Under the pieces are notes generated by a model. That model did no database searches. It was not told where the DNA came from and was given only the letters and a program-made list of their open reading frames with translations. Positions 6,321 through 13,388 of a stretch of DNA of 21,144 nt are shown piece after piece. Positions within the stretch are counted from its first letter, which is position 1. Each line of letters starts with the position of its first letter. A program made the translations under genes and the position numbers. Source of the DNA: Actinomycetes bacterium (GTDB lineage Bacteria; Actinomycetota; Actinomycetes; Actinomycetales; Beutenbergiaceae); the NCBI GenBank assembly GCA_021793935.1, contig JAJYRV010000010.1:1-21144 (forward strand), given 5' to 3'.

Positions 6321-7454
6321 CTACTCGGCGAGGCAGGCCCCCGGTGCTGCCAGACCGTAACCGAGGTCGCGGAGGAACGGCAGCGGATCGTGGAGCACGC
6401 CCAGTGAACTCGGGTCGAAAACGCCGGTGTCGCGCTCGATGGTGTCGTCGATCGTGTGGTCGTTCTTACCCTCGTCGTCATCCTCTTCGATCTCGATATC
6501 GGGCGCCGGCGTGGTCTCCTCAGGCTCCGGCGTTTCCTCCTCGGTCGTGTCCTCGTCTTCCGGATCGGGAGACGGCGACTCCGATGGATCCGGATCTTCG
6601 GTCTCTTCCGGGTCAGGCGACGGCGACTCCGACGGGTCTGGGTCTTCGGTCTCCTCATCTTCCGGCTCGGAGGTCTCGGACTCGGTGGGGTCGGGCTCGG
6701 GAGTCTTCGTGTCCTCCGGGGTTGGTTCGGGCGAGGGCGTCGCGGCGTCGAAGATCAGCCGCCCGAGCGATGTGCCCTTACCTGGGACGACCCCCGGCTG
6801 AGTGTGAATCTCCAGGTGCAGGTGGGGCCCGGTGGAATTACCATTCGTACCCACCTCCGCAATGATCTCGCCTGCGCGAACCTCCTGGTCTGCCTCAACG
6901 AACACGCCGTCGGGATACATGTGCACATACCAGGAGGAGAACTCGATCCCATCGACCTCGTGGTCGATAATGACGAGTTCGGAGGAACGCCCCGCCCGTC
7001 CGGGGCCGGCGTAACTCACGGTTCCGCTCGCGACTGCGTGAATAGGTGTGCCCATCGGCGCTGCGAGATCAACCCCTGCGTGCAGGCCGCCACTGCCCGT
7101 GATCGGGTGGGTCCGCATTCCATAGTTGGAACTGATGCGAAACACTCCCGGTGGAAGCGGGGAAGAGATGCATACGGAGCCGTCGCCCGGATCAGTGAGC
7201 TCTGCCTGGCCGGTGGCAAGGTCGACGAACGGGTCAGCATCGTCGCCGACGGTGATCCCCGGCTGCACTTCGAGTCGATCCGGCTGGGAGCGGGAGGCAG
7301 CGGAACTTCGGTCCGACTCCTCAATGGAGGTGAACGCCGGTTGCGGCGACCCCACCCCTGCGATGTTGAGTGCTGCAACGAGGGCACCTGCGCTGAGGAG
7401 CACAGCGCCATGACGTATGAAAGCGCGCCAGCGGCCGTGACGTTCTGGCCCCAT
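6321..7454 (-). CDS. Secreted M23 (LytM-type) zinc peptidase with long acidic repeat tail
   Basis: The 377-residue product starts with a basic segment and a hydrophobic stretch (about 14-33, ending near AALNIAGVG), a signal peptide or anchor. The M23 domain covers about 100-225. It has the zinc ligands H125 and D129 (HAGVD), H178 in SWYVHMY and HLH at 211-213, so it looks active; the family cleaves peptide bonds in peptidoglycan. Residues 240-345 are an acidic Pro/Asp/Glu/Ser linker with a 16-residue unit repeated in tandem (268-299). A distinct tail (346-377, containing LHDPLPFLRDLGYG) ends CLAE. The only two cysteines are C95, just before the catalytic domain, and C374. The start has a strong AGGAGG 4 bases before the ATG. 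The peptidase encoded at 17838-18935 is a clear paralogue. Confidence 0.92.
   Translation of the reverse strand: MGPERHGRWRAFIRHGAVLLSAGALVAALNIAGVGSPQPAFTSIEESDRSSAASRSQPDRLEVQPGITVGDDADPFVDLATGQAELTDPGDGSVCISSPLPPGVFRISSNYGMRTHPITGSGGLHAGVDLAAPMGTPIHAVASGTVSYAGPGRAGRSSELVIIDHEVDGIEFSSWYVHMYPDGVFVEADQEVRAGEIIAEVGTNGNSTGPHLHLEIHTQPGVVPGKGTSLGRLIFDAATPSPEPTPEDTKTPEPDPTESETSEPEDEETEDPDPSESPSPDPEETEDPDPSESPSPDPEDEDTTEEETPEPEETTPAPDIEIEEDDDEGKNDHTIDDTIERDTGVFDPSSLGVLHDPLPFLRDLGYGLAAPGACLAE
6558..6653 (-). repeat. Tandem 48-bp repeat encoding a 16-residue acidic unit
   Basis: Two adjacent copies encode ETEDPDPSESPSPDPE (residues 268-283 and 284-299 of the M23 peptidase). The DNA copies differ at a number of positions, so the duplication is not brand new. 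It lies within a longer low-complexity acidic linker likely to vary in length between strains. Confidence 0.8.
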
Positions 7455-7539
7455 TCCACCTCCTTGGCAAGGATTGAGATTCTACTTCAAGAACGTGAGT
7501 TTCAGCGAGGGAACGAAGGAAACAGTTTGGCACGCATAA

Positions 7540-7564
7540 ACCCACCGCCACAATGGCGGTGGGT
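7540..7564 (-). terminator. Strong terminator hairpin downstream of the bL37 gene
   Basis: CCCACCGCCA (7541-7550) and TGGCGGTGGG (7554-7563) pair perfectly around a 3-base loop, with one more A-T pair outside, giving an 11-bp stem. On the minus strand the hairpin is followed by TTTATG, a short T tract. It lies 12 bases beyond the bL37 stop and would separate that gene from the M23 peptidase gene. Confidence 0.75.
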
Positions 7565-7576
7565 GAGGTGCGTTCG

Positions 7577-7651
7577 TTAGGCGTTTGGACGCTTGCCGCG
7601 GTTCGCAGGATTCTTGCGACGGGCTTTGCGTTTACGTGCACGTTTGCTCAC
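7577..7651 (-). CDS. Small ribosomal protein bL37 (24 residues)
   Basis: This very short gene encodes 24 residues, almost half of them Arg or Lys. It starts MSKRARKRKARRKN and ends NRGKRPNA. Length, composition and the C-terminal N-(H/R)-G-K-R-P-N ending fit the actinobacterial 50S protein bL37, first seen in mycobacterial ribosome structures. Here Arg replaces the His I would expect before GKRPN. Translation starts at GTG 7651 behind a strong GAAGGAGG 4-5 bases upstream. A perfect hairpin terminator follows the stop. It stands alone between divergent or unrelated genes, as expected for a monocistronic ribosomal protein gene, and is short enough to be missed by automatic gene finders. Confidence 0.85.
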   Translation of the reverse strand: MSKRARKRKARRKNPANRGKRPNA

Positions 7652-7741
7652 GGTGCCTCCTTCTGACTCACCTCCAATTGTCGCACATATTGCACAAGCC
7701 GTGGCAGATCTGGCCACGATGCGGAATCCGGGAAATGCGCC

Positions 7742-7747
7742 TAGGGT
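7742..7747 (+). promoter_or_regulatory. Probable -10 element of a leaderless oxidoreductase promoter
   Basis: TAGGGT fits TAnnnT and ends 6 bases before the ATG at 7754. No good -35 hexamer is seen. A GGAAT at 7723-7727 followed 18 bases later by GTG resembles a SigR promoter with one mismatch in the GTT, which is only suggestive. Confidence 0.4.
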
Positions 7748-7753
7748 GAGCAG

Positions 7754-8752
7754 ATGCGGTGCATCTATGTTGACTCCTTCTCCGCTGGCGACCTCGCCGG
7801 GCTCAAGGTCGGGGAGCTATCGCCGACGTATCCTCCCGCCCAGGGGGTAGAAGACCCTGACCCTGAGACGTGGGTGCCGGTACGCCTGCGGGCAGCATCG
7901 TTGAATCACCACGACCTTTGGAGCCTGCAGGGAGTTGGCCTTCCCGAATCGTCGCTGCCGATGGTGCTCGGCACGGACGCGGCGGGGACGACCGAGGACG
8001 GCTGGGACGTCATCGTCCACTCGGTGATCTCCTCACCGGTGTGGGCGGGGCCCGAGACCCTTGATCCCCGTCGGACACTCCTTTCGGAGAAATACCCCGG
8101 CACGTTCGCCGAAGAGGTCTGGGTGCCCGCACGAAACCTCGTGGACAAGCCAGCCGAGCTCACTTTCGCCGAAGCTGCGTGCCTGCCGACCGCCTACCTC
8201 ACCGCCTACAACCTCCTGTTCGCCTCGGCCAACCTCGAACCGGGCCAGCGCGTACTCATCCAAGGAGCAACCGGTGGGGTAGCGACCGCGGCGACGATGC
8301 TCGCACGCGCCGCCGGCGCGCACGTCACCGTGACGAGCCGGTCGGAAGAGAACTTTGCCCATGCCCGCGACGTCGGCGCCCACGAGGTCGTCCTCAGCGG
8401 TGAGCGAATCCGCCCTGTGGATGCGGTGATTGAGACCGTGGGAGCAGCGACGTGGGCGCACTCGCTACGGAGTCTCAAACCGGGCGGCCTCGTCGCGGTA
8501 GCGGGGGCGACGACCGGGCCGGACCCGAGTGCGGATCTGGCGCGGGTGTTCTTCCGGAACCTGCGGATCGTGGGGACGACCATGGGAACACGGCCGCAAC
8601 TCCAACAACTCGTTGACTTCCTCCTCGCCGCCGGGATTCGGCCGAGGATCCACGCGGAATATGATTTTGATTCCGATGCTGAGGTCCGCCGCGCGTTCGA
8701 AGAATTCTACTCCGGGGAGGTCATCGGCAAGGCCGTTCTCGTGCGGCGCTGA
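7754..8752 (+). CDS. Zinc-independent quinone-oxidoreductase-like MDR family protein (second copy)
   Basis: The 332-residue product is another medium-chain dehydrogenase/reductase. The GroES-like half contains VRLRAASLNHHDLWSLQG and LPMVLGTDAAG (about 43-78). The nucleotide-binding loop is QGATGGVATAA (170-180). AVIETVGAATW and the LKPGGLVAVAGATTG strand follow, and the C-terminus ends EVIGKAVLVRR, typical of the quinone oxidoreductase branch. Structural-zinc cysteines are absent. It is not a recent duplicate of the other MDR gene in this window; the two sequences differ throughout. It converges with the SGNH gene with a single base between the two stop codons. Substrate unknown; NADPH-dependent quinone or enone reduction is the usual family activity. 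Confidence 0.88.
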   Translation: MRCIYVDSFSAGDLAGLKVGELSPTYPPAQGVEDPDPETWVPVRLRAASLNHHDLWSLQGVGLPESSLPMVLGTDAAGTTEDGWDVIVHSVISSPVWAGPETLDPRRTLLSEKYPGTFAEEVWVPARNLVDKPAELTFAEAACLPTAYLTAYNLLFASANLEPGQRVLIQGATGGVATAATMLARAAGAHVTVTSRSEENFAHARDVGAHEVVLSGERIRPVDAVIETVGAATWAHSLRSLKPGGLVAVAGATTGPDPSADLARVFFRNLRIVGTTMGTRPQLQQLVDFLLAAGIRPRIHAEYDFDSDAEVRRAFEEFYSGEVIGKAVLVRR

Positions 8753-8753
8753 A

Positions 8754-9326
8754 CTATTCGCGCGGTCCGAGCCCGACCCAGTCGTGCCAACCGTTGTGCA
8801 ACACGAGCCAGGCGAGCAGCCCGTACCCGGCCTGGCCCGGTAACACGCCATTGCCCGCGGTGATATCCGAATGCCACTGCTCATGGTTGCGCAGCGGCTC
8901 GAAGGTCTCCGCGTACGGGATCCGGCGGCGCCCGCAGACATCGGCGAACGCGGCAGAGAGCTCCTCCTGGGCCGCTGGGTCGAGATCGGAACGCGGCGGG
9001 GGGCCGACGACGAACGTCGAAACGGAGGAGTTACCCGCGTCGTCGAGGATGTTGGCGAGATTGAGGCGGCTGCGCGCGAGCGAAACCTCGTTGACGAGGT
9101 CGTGGGCGCCCAGCGCGACGACGAGGAGGTCGCCTTCGCCGGAGAAACGGAGCCGACACTCGCCCGCCCAACGCGCCCCGAGCTCCGTCGTCGTCTCCTC
9201 CGGCACGGCGAGGGTGTAGGTCGGGGGAGGCTCGGCCGTGCGGGCGACGACGCGACCCACCCAGCCCATTCCCCGGGCGTCTCCGATTCCCGCGGCGAGT
9301 TCATCTCCGATGACGCAGAGGGTCAC
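8754..9326 (-). CDS. SGNH/GDSL-fold protein with degenerate catalytic residues
   Basis: The 190-residue product has the outline of a short SGNH hydrolase. Block I is CVIGDELAAGIGD (4-16), block III LVVALGAHDLVNEVS (68-82), and the C-terminal block LPGQAGYGLLAWL (162-174). However, the residues that do chemistry in the family are altered. The nucleophile serine of GDS is E9, the Asn of GxND is H75, and the Asp and His of DxxHP are N159 and L162. It therefore probably has no esterase activity and may be a binding or structural protein. Its GTG start overlaps the kgd TGA stop by 4 bases (GTGA), so it is translationally coupled to the 2-oxoglutarate enzyme. The fold call is good; the function is unknown. 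Confidence 0.75.
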   Translation of the reverse strand: MTLCVIGDELAAGIGDARGMGWVGRVVARTAEPPPTYTLAVPEETTTELGARWAGECRLRFSGEGDLLVVALGAHDLVNEVSLARSRLNLANILDDAGNSSVSTFVVGPPPRSDLDPAAQEELSAAFADVCGRRRIPYAETFEPLRNHEQWHSDITAGNGVLPGQAGYGLLAWLVLHNGWHDWVGLGPRE

Positions 9327-12300
9327 TTAGCGAATGCCTTCGTCAATAGTTCCTCCTGCTCGAACTTGTGCAGCGCCATCGTGCCGGCGGACGGGGCGGC
9401 CGAGGGATCCCGCGAGACCACGCGGATGCCGCGTTCGGCAACTGCGGGAACCTGTTCGGGCAGGTTCAACGCGAGGTAGCCCCACGGTCCCTGGTTCTCC
9501 GGCTCGTCCTGAACCCACACGAGTTCCGCGCCGTTGTACTTGGCGATCTCCGCAGCGATCTCCTCGGCGGGAAGCGGGTAGAGCTCCTCGATCCGCACGA
9601 GGGCGAGGTCCTGCCGGTCCTGCTTGCTGCGCTGGGAGAGCAGGTCGTAGTAGACCCGCCCGGAGCACAAGATGACGCGGGTGACCTGCGCCGGATCGGC
9701 AGCAGCATCGCCGATCACCGGTTGGAAGGTTCCGGTGGTGAAGTCTTCGACCTGGGAGGCCGCTGCGCGGAGGCGCAGCAGCTGCTTGGGGCTGAACACG
9801 ATGAGCGGACGCCGCGGGCGCTGGTAGGCCTGGCGGCGCAGCAGGTGGAAGTGGTTCGCCGGGGTCGAGGGCTGGGCAACGATCATGTTGTTCTCCGCAC
9901 ACAGCTGCAAGAACCGCTCGATGCGCCCGGAGGAGTGGTCGGGGCCCTGCCCTTCGTAACCGTGTGGCAGGAGCAGCGCAACTGAGGAGCGCTGGCCCCA
10001 CTTCTGCTCCGCGGAGGAGATGAATTCGTCGATGACCGTCTGGGCACCGTTGACGAAGTCACCGAACTGAGCTTCCCACAGCACGAGCGCGTCCGGGCGC
10101 TCAACGGAGTAGCCGTACTCGAAGGCGAGGGCCGCGTACTCGCTCAGGGAGGAGTCGTATGCCCAGAACTTCGCCTGGTCCCGAGACAGGTGCATGAGCG
10201 GCGTCCACTCGGAGCCGTCATTGTGATCGTGGAACGTTGCGTGCCGTTGCACGAACGTCCCGCGCCGGGAGTCCTGGCCCGCCAGGCGCACCGGCACTCC
10301 TTCGAGGAGGAGGGATCCGAAAGCGGCAAGCTCGCCGAAGCCCCAGTCGATGCCGCCTTCCAGCGACATCTTTTGCCGCCGTTCCAGGAGCTGCTGCAGC
10401 TTGGAGTGGACGGTGAAGCCTTCGGGGGAGTTCGCGTGCGCCGCCCCGATGTGGGCGAGGGTCTCGGGATCGATCGCCGTCTGCCAGCCCACCATGACGC
10501 CGGCATCTTCCTGCTGGGAGGCGGGGACCTCGAGGCCCGCGACGGATTCCGATTCCGCATCGGAGGCCGTCCGCGAGCCGGTGAAGATCCGCTCGAGTTC
10601 CGCCTGGAAGTGCTTCAGCGCTTCCGCCGCCTCCTCTTCGGTGATGTCGCCCCGCCCGACGAGCGCCTCGGAGTACAGGGTCCGCACGGAGGGCTTGTCC
10701 TCGATGAGGGAGTACATCACCGGTTGGGTCATCGAGGGATCGTCGCCCTCGTTGTGCCCGCGGCGACGGTAGGAGATGAGGTCGATGACGACGTCGCGGT
10801 TGAATTCCTGGCGGTAGTCGAACGCGAGCTTCGCCACGTGGGCAACCGCTTCGGGGTCGTCACCGTTGACGTGGAAGATGGGCATCTGCATGCCCTTGGC
10901 CACGTCGGTGGCGTACATCGTGGAGCGGGAGGCGGCCGGTCCGGTGGTGAACCCGATCTGGTTGTTGATGATCACGTGCACGGTGCCGCCGGTGCGGTAG
11001 CCGCGCAACTGGGAGAGGTTGAGCGTCTCGGCGACCACGCCTTGGCCGATGAACGCGGCGTCACCGTGGATGAGGATCGGCAGCACCGAGAACCCTTCAC
11101 CGCCCAGGTCGAGGCGGTCCTGCTTGGCGCGCACGATCCCTTCGAGCACGCCGTTGACCGCTTCCAGGTGCGAGGGGTTGGCGGCGAGATACACCTTGGT
11201 CGTGTCACCGGCGGGGGAGGTGTACGTCCCCTCGGTACCGAGGTGGTACTTCACGTCTCCCGAACCCTGCACCGAGCGGGGGTCTTCATTGCCCTCGAAC
11301 TCGTTGAAGATCTGCCCGTAGGACTTGCCGGCGATATTGGCGAGCACGTTGAGCCGGCCCCGGTGGGCCATGCCGATGGCAACCTCATCGAGGTTCTCCT
11401 CCGCGGCCCGCGTGAGCACCTTGTCCAGCAGCGGGATGACGGATTCGCTGCCTTCCAGGGAGAACCGTTTCTGGCCGACGAACTTCGTTTGGAGGAAGGT
11501 CTCGAACGCTTCAGCTTCGTTGAGCTTGTGCAGGATCTGCAGCTGCTCTTCCCGGGCCGGCTTCTCCCACCCGGCTTCCAGGCGCCGTTGCAGCCACCGC
11601 CGCTGCGCGCCGTCATGCAGGTGCATGTACTCCGCGCCGATGGTGCGGCAGTAGGAATCGCGCAGCAGGCCCAGGATGTCGCGGAGCTTCATCCGTTCTT
11701 TGCCGCCGAACCCGCCGGTGGGGAATTCCCGGTCGAGGTCCCACAAGCTCAGCTGGTGGTTCTGGACATCGAGATCGGGGTGCTTGCGCTGGCGGTAGGC
11801 AAGGGGGTCGATATCGGCGATGAGGTGACCGCGGGAACGGTAGGCGTGGATGAGTTCGGAGATCCGCGCCGGTTTGCCGAGCTCGGTGATCGGATCGCTG
11901 GAGAAGTCCTCGACCCACCGCACGGGCTCGTAGGGGACCCGCAGCGCGGCGAAGATCCGGTCGTAGAAGCCGTCCTTGCCGAGGAGTTTGTTGTGGATGA
12001 TCCGCAGGAAGTCGCCCGACTGGGCCCCCTGGATGATCCGGTGGTCGTAGGTGGAGGTGAGGGTGAGGACCTTCGAAACCCCCATCTTCGCGAGGGTGTC
12101 GGTCGACGCCCCTTGGAACTCGGCGGGGTAATCCATCGCCCCCACGCCGATGATCGTGCCCTGGCCCTCCATGAGGCGGGGAACCGAGTGGACCGTGCCG
12201 ATGGTTCCGGGGTTGGTCAGGGTGATCGTCGTGCCCATGAAGTCATCGAGGGTGAGTTTGTTCGCCCGCGCACGCTTGACGATGTCCTCGTATTCGCGCC

Positions 12301-13114
12301 AGAACTCATAGAAGTTCATCGCCTGCGCGTTCTTGATCGAAGGAACGAGTAACTGGCGGGTGCCATCGGGCTTGGCGAGGTCGATCGCGAGACCGAAGTT
12401 CACAGCGGCGGGGCGCAGCACCCCGGGCTTGTCGTCTTCGACCCGGAAGCCGGCGTTCATCTCCGGCATCTCCCCCAGCGCTTCCACGACCGCGAAGCCG
12501 ATGAGGTGGGTGAAGGAGACCTTCCCGCCGCGGGAGCGGGCGAGGTGGTTGTTGAGCACGATGCGGTTATCGATGATGAGCTTCGCCGGCATCGCGCGCA
12601 CCGAGGTTGCGGTGGGGACCTGCAGGGAGGTCTCCATGTTGGTGACGACCCTCGCCGCCGGTCCGCGCAGGCGCTCAACTTCGTCATCGCCGCCGGCGCT
12701 GCGAGGAGTGCCCGGTTCCTGGACCTGGGTGTAGGGCGCGGTCGGAGCGACCGCCACGGGCTCCGCGATCTCGGGAACCTCGGTTACCGCGGGGTCCTCG
12801 CCAACGTCGGCAGGGATCGGGGCGGATTTGGGTGCCGCGGAGGTCGTCGGCTTCGCGGGCGCGCTCGGTGTTTGCTGGGGAACCGACTCTGCGGGCGTGG
12901 CGGCATGGTTCTTCGACTCAGTGGAAGCGGCGGCGGTGGGATCGGGTCGGTGTTTGGCGAAGAAGTCTCGCCACTCTGGTCCAACAGCTTCGGGATCGGC
13001 TAGGAACTTTTCGTATTGCTCTTCGATGAGCCATTCGTTCCCACCAAAGCTCTCGGTAAAGGACGCTGGGTCATGAGGTGCCTGTGCGGACACGGGGGAG
13101 ATCGCCTCTTCCAC
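9323..13114 (-). CDS. kgd: Multifunctional 2-oxoglutarate decarboxylase/dehydrogenase E1 with E2-like domain
   Basis: The 1263-residue enzyme oxidatively decarboxylates 2-oxoglutarate in the TCA cycle using thiamine diphosphate. An N-terminal segment (about 22-56, GGNEWLIEEQYEKFLADP) is followed by an Ala/Pro linker. An E2-like succinyltransferase domain (about 150-380) has the catalytic DHRIIQG with H358. No lipoyl domain is present, as is usual for actinobacterial fusions. The E1 part follows, with GMAHRGRLNVLANI, KYHLGTEG, the ThDP-binding IHGDAAFIGQG, INNQIGFTT, and LLPHGYEGQGPDHSSGRIER near the end. The GTG at 13114 has only a weak GGAGA beside it. A stronger GGAGG (13138-13134) sits 7 bases before an in-frame ATT, which is an odd alternative. 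A CRP-like palindrome overlaps this leader. It is coupled to the downstream SGNH gene. Confidence 0.96.
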   Translation of the reverse strand: MEEAISPVSAQAPHDPASFTESFGGNEWLIEEQYEKFLADPEAVGPEWRDFFAKHRPDPTAAASTESKNHAATPAESVPQQTPSAPAKPTTSAAPKSAPIPADVGEDPAVTEVPEIAEPVAVAPTAPYTQVQEPGTPRSAGGDDEVERLRGPAARVVTNMETSLQVPTATSVRAMPAKLIIDNRIVLNNHLARSRGGKVSFTHLIGFAVVEALGEMPEMNAGFRVEDDKPGVLRPAAVNFGLAIDLAKPDGTRQLLVPSIKNAQAMNFYEFWREYEDIVKRARANKLTLDDFMGTTITLTNPGTIGTVHSVPRLMEGQGTIIGVGAMDYPAEFQGASTDTLAKMGVSKVLTLTSTYDHRIIQGAQSGDFLRIIHNKLLGKDGFYDRIFAALRVPYEPVRWVEDFSSDPITELGKPARISELIHAYRSRGHLIADIDPLAYRQRKHPDLDVQNHQLSLWDLDREFPTGGFGGKERMKLRDILGLLRDSYCRTIGAEYMHLHDGAQRRWLQRRLEAGWEKPAREEQLQILHKLNEAEAFETFLQTKFVGQKRFSLEGSESVIPLLDKVLTRAAEENLDEVAIGMAHRGRLNVLANIAGKSYGQIFNEFEGNEDPRSVQGSGDVKYHLGTEGTYTSPAGDTTKVYLAANPSHLEAVNGVLEGIVRAKQDRLDLGGEGFSVLPILIHGDAAFIGQGVVAETLNLSQLRGYRTGGTVHVIINNQIGFTTGPAASRSTMYATDVAKGMQMPIFHVNGDDPEAVAHVAKLAFDYRQEFNRDVVIDLISYRRRGHNEGDDPSMTQPVMYSLIEDKPSVRTLYSEALVGRGDITEEEAAEALKHFQAELERIFTGSRTASDAESESVAGLEVPASQQEDAGVMVGWQTAIDPETLAHIGAAHANSPEGFTVHSKLQQLLERRQKMSLEGGIDWGFGELAAFGSLLLEGVPVRLAGQDSRRGTFVQRHATFHDHNDGSEWTPLMHLSRDQAKFWAYDSSLSEYAALAFEYGYSVERPDALVLWEAQFGDFVNGAQTVIDEFISSAEQKWGQRSSVALLLPHGYEGQGPDHSSGRIERFLQLCAENNMIVAQPSTPANHFHLLRRQAYQRPRRPLIVFSPKQLLRLRAAASQVEDFTTGTFQPVIGDAAADPAQVTRVILCSGRVYYDLLSQRSKQDRQDLALVRIEELYPLPAEEIAAEIAKYNGAELVWVQDEPENQGPWGYLALNLPEQVPAVAERGIRVVSRDPSAAPSAGTMALHKFEQEELLTKAFAK

Positions 13115-13120
13115 TCTCCA

Positions 13121-13134
13121 GTGAATATGTTCAC
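13121..13134. promoter_or_regulatory. CRP/GlxR-like palindrome before kgd
   Basis: GTGAATATGTTCAC is a perfect palindrome in its outer five bases and fits the CRP/GlxR core GTGA-N6-TCAC. It ends 7 bases upstream of the kgd GTG, a position more compatible with repression than activation. The outermost T/A of the full consensus (TGTGA...TCACA) is missing on both sides. Confidence 0.5.
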
Positions 13135-13388
13135 CTCCAACCCTAGGCGATCAGGGCCGGATTTCCCGCACCCAGGTGGGGTGAATAACGTAATTCTCTT
13201 CCCCGAGCGGGGTTGGGTGCAGGCGATGCCAAGCCCGGGCAAAGACCAGGTCACTGTTCGCACCGAGAACCGTGTGTACTTCGTTACGCCGAGGCATTCC
13301 GCACCCGGGAACCTGCGGTGACGACTCCTTGGCGAGGGGGCCGAAGCGGCCGGCGCGGGCTCGAACGCAAGCGCCGCCGTCGGCGTCG

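Noticed and set aside
10190..12352. 720-codon open frame on the plus strand opposite kgd
   Set aside because: It lies wholly antisense to the well-supported kgd gene, has Gly/His/Asp/Val-rich composition typical of an antisense frame in high-GC DNA, and has no recognisable domain.
13121..13134. LexA box before kgd
   Set aside because: The actinobacterial LexA core is GAAC-N4-GTTC; this palindrome lacks the right spacing and fits GTGA-N6-TCAC better.
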